From: Sabellastarte sp. h YS-2021
Taxonomy: Eukaryota; Annelida; Polychaeta; Sabellida; Sabellidae
Length of the DNA: 64,000 nt
Direction: 5' to 3'
Assembly: GCA_964017235.1 (NCBI GenBank)
Contig: OZ024934.1
Location: 82,798,706-82,862,705 of the forward strand
Part shown: positions 58,531 through 64,000 of the stretch, piece after piece
Position numbering within the stretch: the stretch's first letter is position 1
Layout: every line of letters starts with the position of its first letter
The notes under the pieces: model-generated
Told to the model about the DNA's origin: nothing
Seen by the model: the letters and a program-made list of their open reading frames with translations, nothing else
Databases searched by the model: none
Position numbers and translations under genes: made by a program

Positions 58531-58882
58531 GGAAATTTTAATTACTTAAATGTAGCTTTTATAAGCTACAAGCTTACCATGTGGGACTTAATGCTGTTCT
58601 CGGGTTGCCACACCCGGGGCCAACGTCTTAGAAAAAAAGACAGTTCTTGTTAGCCACCGGATATACTGGTAGTTGTCGTCACGTGATAACTTCTGACCAA
58701 TCGTCCTACTTTCTCGTTGAAATTTTTTAAACCTACCCCTCAGCTGTAAACAGCGGGGAGGCAGGGTGGGACTCTTCTAAGTCCCACATGGTAAGCTTGT
58801 AGCTTATAAAAGCTACATTTAAGTAATTAAAATTTCCAATTTTATTACGCTACAATAGCTTACCATGTGGGACTTAATGCTG
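58531..58882. repeat. 60-bp perfect inverted repeat plus a third direct copy
   Basis: 58,531-58,590 and 58,778-58,837 are exact reverse complements over 60 bp with a 187-bp GC-rich spacer. Part of the same sequence, 26 bp (agcttaccatgtgggactta then atgctg), occurs again in direct orientation at 58,857-58,882. It lies between satellite F and the 3' end of the DIRS element. It may be that element's terminal or internal complementary region, or an independent foldback insertion. Confidence 0.8.
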
Positions 58883-59270
58883 AATTCAACCGCCCGGTGG
58901 CGGGATTACAGCTGAGACTGGAAGGTATGTCATTTTTTTCTAAGATTTTGAATTAAACGTATAGAATAGTGCCAGAAATACCAGTCTGAGTCCCATTTAC
59001 AGTGCCCCGATCCCGAAGGCCGGGCCTGTAACGAGCCAAAAACCTAAGTAAATGAGAGACAGTGCTAAAACTGTCTAGATGTTTTATTGTAGGACGGAAG
59101 TGCAGCAGTGCTCACTCCGAGGTCTGAGGGTCCAAAAGGGCCCTTCACGTATGACTGACCAACCCAGTGGTTGGGCATCTCATAAAATTTTTACAACCTG
59201 AATATGAGATTAATGACAACTAAATAAGTCCTTAATAGAAATTACTTGATAATTAAAGGATAAAATGACC
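58883..59270. other. 3' non-coding part of the DIRS-type element (probable)
   Basis: Sequence between the recombinase stop codon and the inverted-repeat cluster; contains 'gccccgatcccgaaggccgggcc', a GC-rich inverted word at 58,985-59,030. No gene. Confidence 0.4.
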
Positions 59271-60465
59271 TTACCCGTAACATCTTGAAGGTAAAGGAAT
59301 ACCTAGATCCTGGGAAAGACTCCTGAAGACTTGGTTGTAGCGGATGTGCCCCCCCCCCCCCCTTTTTTCTTTCCGAGGACAACTGGTCTGAGGGGAAGGA
59401 TCTAGGACTTGTTGTGCAGCCACTACGGGTCCCAGATACAAATTGTTGTCGGTGTCCGACCAAGTAAGGTCTTTTAGGTAAAAATTTGTAAATGTGTTGT
59501 GAGCTTTCCAGTGACAGGCTTGCATGATTTGGTCCACCGATACCCCACCGTAAAAGGCCTTAGAGGCCGCGAAGGCCCGGATGTCATGCGCTTTGACTTG
59601 GACCAAGTCCAAGGCTTGTTGATCTGCTTGTTTGTAACAAAGTAAAATGGTTTGTTTCAACCATGAAGAGAGTGTAGCGGGTCTGATGTCTGAGGTATGT
59701 CCTTTCTTAAAGGAGATGAAAAGGAGAGAACGAGACCCTCTGAGGTCTTTAGTTCGGTCCAAATAAAACCTCAGGGCCCGCACGGGACACAGGGTCCTGT
59801 CTTCTTTAAACTGTCTATCTACAATGGTAGTCAGAGCAGGGATAGTCACCGGAGACACACTTTGAGAACCTTCTCTTGCTAGTTGGTTTTTGGCTATGAA
59901 ATCAGAAGAAGGGAACAAGGCAACCTTTTCCCATTGGCCTAAATTAGATACTTTGTTAGCGACCCTGGCATGGATTTCGCTGCGGCGCTTGCCGGAGGCC
60001 AAGGCTAGCAAGAAAGCAGTTTTTAAAGTGAGATGTTTGAGGTCTGAGTCTTTCATGGGCTCGAAAGGTGCTTTGGTGAGCTCGTTAAGGACAACAGAAA
60101 GGTTCCACTTGGGTAAGTTTCTGGAACTTTTAGGACGATCCCTGTGAAAACTGGAGAGTAACCTATGAAGGTCTGCATTGTGTGCAATATGTTGGGCCGT
60201 TGGGCCCAAAGTGTCAACGATTGCAGTCCTGTAACCATCAATGGTCGAGGGGCGCCTGTTTAGGTCTTGGTACAGGTACATGAAGAAATCTGAGATTTGT
60301 TTCACAGATGGAGTGGAGAAATCCACCGAATTTTCTCTGCACCATTTTTCAAATAGGGCCCACTTTGACTTGTAGATGGTCCTTGTTGATGACCGCTGAG
60401 GGGCAGCAATTCTCTCTACCACCTCCACAGAGAAGCCTTGTTCTTGGAGTTGTCCGCTCCTAGAC
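59271..60465 (-). CDS. DIRS-type tyrosine recombinase
   Basis: Encoded in the same frame as the reverse transcriptase. SGQLQEQGFSVEVVERIAA starts the N-terminal SAM-like part with RSSTRTIYKSKW. The catalytic domain has LASGKRRSEI (first Arg), KAHDIRAFAASKAF (His-x-x-Arg), CHWKAHNTF (Trp/His) and TNFYLKDL (Tyr nucleophile), so the full R-H-R-W-Y set is present. It joins the circular cDNA to the host by strand exchange. The C-terminus is Gly/Lys-rich and includes a C14 tract at 59,349-59,362 just before the stop, so the last 30 residues may be frameshifted. Confidence 0.88.
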
Positions 60466-62325
60466 ACCAGGCGTGGAGGTTCAGGTGCTGGGGGTTGTTG
60501 TGGAACACCAGCTTGTGGGACTGTTTGAGTAGGGTTGTTGACACTGGGAGTTGCAGTGGGATCTCTGTTGAGAGCTGCACTAGGTCCCAAAACCAGGGCA
60601 TCCCTGGCCAGCCTGGGGCTATTACGATGATCAGGCACTGGCATTGCCTGATCTTTTGGATCACCTTGTGAAGGAGAGCCGTAGGAGGGTACGCATATGC
60701 CGTGAGGTTGGTCCAGTTTATGTTCAGAGCATCTATGTCCCAGGCCTTTGGGTCTGGGATAGGAGACACGTATAGAGGGAGCTTGTGGTTCAGGTGAGTG
60801 GCAAACAAGTCTACATGAGGGGTGAACCACTTCTGGCAGATCTGTTTGAAGACCTGTGGGTGCAGAGACCATTCGGTTGACTGCACTTGGTTGGACCTGG
60901 ATAGCAGGTCGGCCATCACATTCAGGCACCCTGGAATGTGCCTGGCTTTCAATGTTATGTGATAGTGATGGCACCAGGTCATGATCTTCCACAGGAGAGC
61001 ACACATCTCTGCCGAGTGTGTTCCTCCTTGTTTGTTGATGTAGGCTACCACTGTTGAGTTGTCCGTCGCAACCAACACTGTTTGATTCTGGCACTGGTCC
61101 ATGAAGTCTCGAAGGGCCAGGGAGACAGCCTTCAATTCTAGGACATTTATGTGTAGCCTTTTTTCCCGATCTGACCACAGACCCTTTGTAGAATTTTGGT
61201 CTAAGTGAGCGCCCCAACCTTCGTTTGAGGCGTCGGTAAAGAGTTGGATACTGTGGTCTTTGGGATGAAGGTCTGCACCTTTCATCACATTGGAGGGATT
61301 TTGCCACCAATCTAGGTGGGCTGCAATGGCTTCTGTCCAGGGAAGGAGGTTGTCCAGCGACTGAGGATATCTCCAGTGCTCCTTGAGATGAAACTGAAAG
61401 GGCCTCATGTGAAGGCGTCCCTCCGGGACCATTTTCTCCGTTGAGGCTAGCAACCCAATTAGACATCAAACATCTTGCAGTCAAAACACGTTTTGACTTG
61501 AGTCGTAGGATCAAATCCTGAAGTTTGAGCCATCTCTCTTGAGTGGGTTTTACAAGGGCTGAATCTAGGTGGTATTCGTAGCCCACGAACGAAAACACCT
61601 GTGTAGGTTTCAGTTCTGATTTTTCCTGATTTATTATCCATCCCAAGGACTGAGTCAGTTCTACTACTGCCTGAGTGTTCACTTGGGCTTCCTCCTGAGA
61701 CTGGGACCTGATCAGCCAGTCGTCCAGGTATTGGTGAATTCTGAGTCCTCTTGAGAGGGCCATTAGTTTCACTTCCTTTACGATCATTGTAAAGACCTGG
61801 GGGGCTGTGGCTAGTCCGAACGGGAGGGAGGTGAATTGGAACACCTGAGCCTTGTAGCAAAACCTTAGGTATTTCCTTGAGCTTGGGTGGATGGGGATAT
61901 GCAGGTAGGCGTCCGACAGGTCTATCGACGATACCCACTCCCCTGGAATCAGGGAGGTCCTGATGGACTCTGGAGTTTCCATTTTGAACTTTTCTACGTG
62001 TAGAAAAGTATTGAGCCTGCTTAAGTCTATGACTGGCCTCCACCTTTGGTGAGGCTTGGGTACTAGGAACAGGCGACTGTAAAACCCGAGAGATTTTACA
62101 TTGTCTACCCTTTCGATAGCGTTCTTTGACAGGAGAGACTGGATACAAGTAGCCAAGGCTTGGTCTTTTTGTTGGGCCTTGTACTCTGACAGAATCAGAG
62201 GAAATCTGATCAAGTTTGGCTTTGAACGGAATGGCAGAACGTAGCCATTGGTGATAATGTTTAACACGTTTTGAGAACATTTGTTTGTGAGCCAGTCTCT
62301 CCTGAAAGAACGGAGGCGACCTCCT
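60462..62325 (-). CDS. DIRS-type pol: reverse transcriptase and RNase H, frameshifted
   Basis: The pol frame is already recognisable right after the gag stop (VGGRLRSFRRDWL), upstream of its first ATG at 62,267, so it probably overlaps or is reached from gag. RT motifs: RPVIDLSRLN, SSIDLSDAYLHIPI, LPFGLATAP, YLDDW, VGYEYHL. At about 61,463 the frame shifts: the relic at 54.0 kb shows that LIGLLxxTEK should follow LMS, and here LASTEK is found in another frame. RNase H in that frame has FTDASNEGWGAHL, LELKAVSLAL, VATDNSTVVAYI and PGCLNVMADLLSR, i.e. all four acidic residues. This frame stops at 60,416; homologous reading should return to the first frame at about 60,462. Confidence 0.85.
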
Positions 62326-63851
62326 ACTGGTGGACTGAGTGAGGCTTTGGAGGAGTCATTGGGAAGGGGGGGTTTCCACGCCCCCTTCCTCTATTGTGGG
62401 GTCGAAAACGACCCCTGGAGCCTCTGAAGTTGGATTTTCCTCTTCCCGAGGGAAAGGACTGGTTACTGCTTTGAGAGGTATTGCCCCCATAGGGGCGTTT
62501 CCTGTAGGAGCCTCTTTTCTTGTGGGGACCACGAAAGGGCTTATTCTGGTAGGGTGCAAAACCCTGAGAATCTTTTGAGGTGCCTTTTTTGAGAAGGAAG
62601 TCCTCACCTTCCTTCACTAATTGAGACTCGAACAAGGAAGGGTCCCAAAAGGACGAGTTCCTGAGTTCTTGACGTCTCGTTTCTCCTAATTGAGGATGTA
62701 ATAGAGTCATTTCGGCTTCGCGCCTGAGCAAGCCGGTATTAGCCATAGAGTATAATTCCCTCTGCAAAATATGGGCTAGAGATTTGCTGAGACAAGTGAG
62801 GGCCCTGTGTTGAACAAGTACTGTCTTGTTCCAAAAATCTAAGTAGTCAGCTACTTCCTCATATCCGCGCTTTGCCGCTTTCTCAGGATTGGCACCTTTC
62901 TGAATCTGAGACTTAATCTTCTTGACCGTAGACTTGATGCTATGTTGGCATTTTTCCAATGAAGCATTGCAAGAAGAGGAGGTTTTGGCAAAAGCAGCGG
63001 TGAAGTTGAGGGTAGAGATGTTTTGTCTAGCCTGAAGTTCCAGCTCCTTGAGAACTGGCAGGGGAACTCTGGCTACTGGAGACCCAGAAGGTCTAGGAGT
63101 AATACAGATCTTAGCAAAGTCCATATTCAACTCCTGAATTTTGTCCTGAAAAGTTGGTTGTCCCACCTTGTACCACTTTGAAGTTGAGGGAGGAGGCTTG
63201 ACATATTTTCCCTCAGATAAGTTGGCAGCCTTAAAGTCATGTTGGAATTTATCAAAGGCGTCCTTGATAACTGAGCTAAGTGGAAGAATAGAGGAGGGAC
63301 CTCTAGGTCTGAGCTCTTGACGGCCTTTTTCATCATCCAGACCCAACACTGAGGTGGACGACCTGGGCATAGATTCCCTGGGGTCAGGGAGAGACAAAAT
63401 ACGCCTGAAGGTGTCCACTTCTTCAGAGTATTGTGAGGGCATGTCAGTGGAATCGTCTTGGCTGGCGTTTTCAAGGACAGGGAACTGAAGGCAAGAGGTT
63501 GTGGACGGGGGGGGGGGGTGAGGTAAAAAGGCTATCAGCAGCACACTCGAGGTCTGCATTGGATCCAGTGAAGGAATCCCCGTCGCCTTCACCCAAAAGA
63601 TCTAGTTCATCTTTGGAACTAGTTGTAGCTTTTTGCTTTTTCAGATACCGCTTCCGGTTTTGAATTTTCTGTAATTGCTCATCTGTGAAAGACGTGCAAA
63701 TTTCACAAGGGGTTTCAAAGGTGACACAGGGGTCATCTCCCTTGCCAGCCTCCCTACAGGTAGGGCAAAAATTATGTGTATCAAAACTAAAGCAGAAATG
63801 CCGGCATTTCTGCGCTCTCGGTTTGTCTTTATTTGCTTGATGTGTCGACAT
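62324..63851 (-). CDS. DIRS-type gag protein, one frameshift in a C12 tract
   Basis: ATG at 63,851. The N-terminal part has paired cysteines (FCPTCREAG, CEICTSF), probably a zinc-binding module, followed by KRYLKKQK. At the run of 12 C on the coding strand (63,507-63,518) the frame must change to continue in the long frame that ends at TAG 62,324. After it come coiled-coil-like stretches, and the last 90 residues are rich in Arg, Gly and Ser (RGSRGRFRPHNRGRGRG), typical of nucleic-acid binding. Such homopolymer shifts are often sequencing or mutation artefacts. No similarity to a specific named gag is claimed. Confidence 0.75.
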
Positions 63852-64000
63852 TTTATACGCAATAAAAGACGTACAATGTACTTGCCTGAACCGAGGAAAA
63901 CTCAAAACACGCGACAGCAATAAAAATACCTATCCTGTGAAAATTAAAATTTTACAGAATGATCTATGATATATATTACAAGAAATATGCAAATATTAGC
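63852..64000 (-). other. 5' non-coding part of the DIRS-type element
   Basis: Leader upstream of gag. An AT-rich inverted word (gaaaattaaaattttac) lies at 63,939-63,955. The 5' terminal repeat would be outside the window. Confidence 0.5.

Larger units (their letters stand above)
58531..64000 (-). mobile_element. DIRS-type tyrosine-recombinase retrotransposon, 5' end cut by window
   Basis: Order on the minus strand: gag (63,851-62,324), then pol with reverse transcriptase, RNase H and tyrosine recombinase (62,325-59,271). A recombinase in place of a DDE integrase defines the order DIRS. These elements copy through an RNA and integrate circular DNA without target duplication. The 3' limit is uncertain (58.53-58.88 kb); the 5' end lies past 64,000. 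Frames are long, so the copy is fairly young, but three frameshifts are visible. Confidence 0.85.

Noticed and set aside
59271-62267. A single 998-residue protein
   Set aside because: Its middle third is the out-of-frame reading of the RNase H region; only the RT and recombinase parts are real coding sequence in that frame.

Overview
This window is eukaryotic, AT-rich DNA from what is most likely a marine lophotrochozoan, probably a mollusc. The organism call is inference. It rests on spliced genes with long introns, dense tRNA- and 5S-derived SINEs whose tails read like '...gacgtaaaacccc', a tandem-core element of the type described in bivalves, a DIRS-type tyrosine-recombinase retrotransposon and Harbinger transposons. 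No bacterial-style operons, tRNA genes or CRISPR arrays were seen.

Host genes. One complete gene can be assembled on the minus strand (about 9.73-21.43 kb). Eight coding exons with canonical splice sites and consistent phases give a 348-residue secreted protein: signal peptide, Reeler domain, acidic linker, two cysteine-rich modules and a hydrophobic C-terminal tail suggesting a GPI anchor. A second minus-strand gene is represented only by its terminal exon (57.65-57.95 kb), which also ends in a hydrophobic tail. Its upstream exons would lie beyond the DIRS element at 58.9-64 kb.

Layout. 1-1.05 kb: end of a decayed Harbinger copy. 1.05-1.4 kb: tandem-core (Pearl/HINE-like) repeat. 1.4-1.85 kb: SINEs. 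1.85-2.5 kb: short palindromic array. 2.6-4.26 kb: 73-bp minisatellite. 4.69-5.57 kb: foldback MITE with target-site duplication. 5.6-9.7 kb: mostly featureless DNA. 9.7-21.4 kb: Reeler gene, its introns holding a MITE, a 5S-derived SINE and other repeats. 22.75-24.65 kb: about 155-bp satellite. 25.93-37.14 kb: one 11.2-kb Harbinger element inserted into a dispersed repeat. 37-51 kb: MITEs, SINEs, hairpin-headed repeats, homopolymers and T-rich minisatellite. 51.5-54.2 kb: dead DIRS relic fused to a tandem-core element. 57.65-57.95 kb: terminal exon. 58.3-58.9 kb: satellite fragment and a 60-bp perfect inverted repeat. 59.27-63.85 kb: DIRS-type element on the minus strand (gag, then RT-RNase H-tyrosine recombinase), running to the window end.

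Main discovery. The 11.2-kb Harbinger is bounded by imperfect terminal inverted repeats and sits exactly at one point of a dispersed repeat whose uninterrupted copies are elsewhere in this window. It carries convergent genes: a broken MADF/Myb-like accessory gene (plus) and an intact transposase (minus). Between them is about 4 kb of satellite with a nine-monomer, 1196-bp higher-order repeat. A diverged relative of that satellite lies just outside the element, which suggests a transposon acting as a carrier or nursery of satellite DNA.
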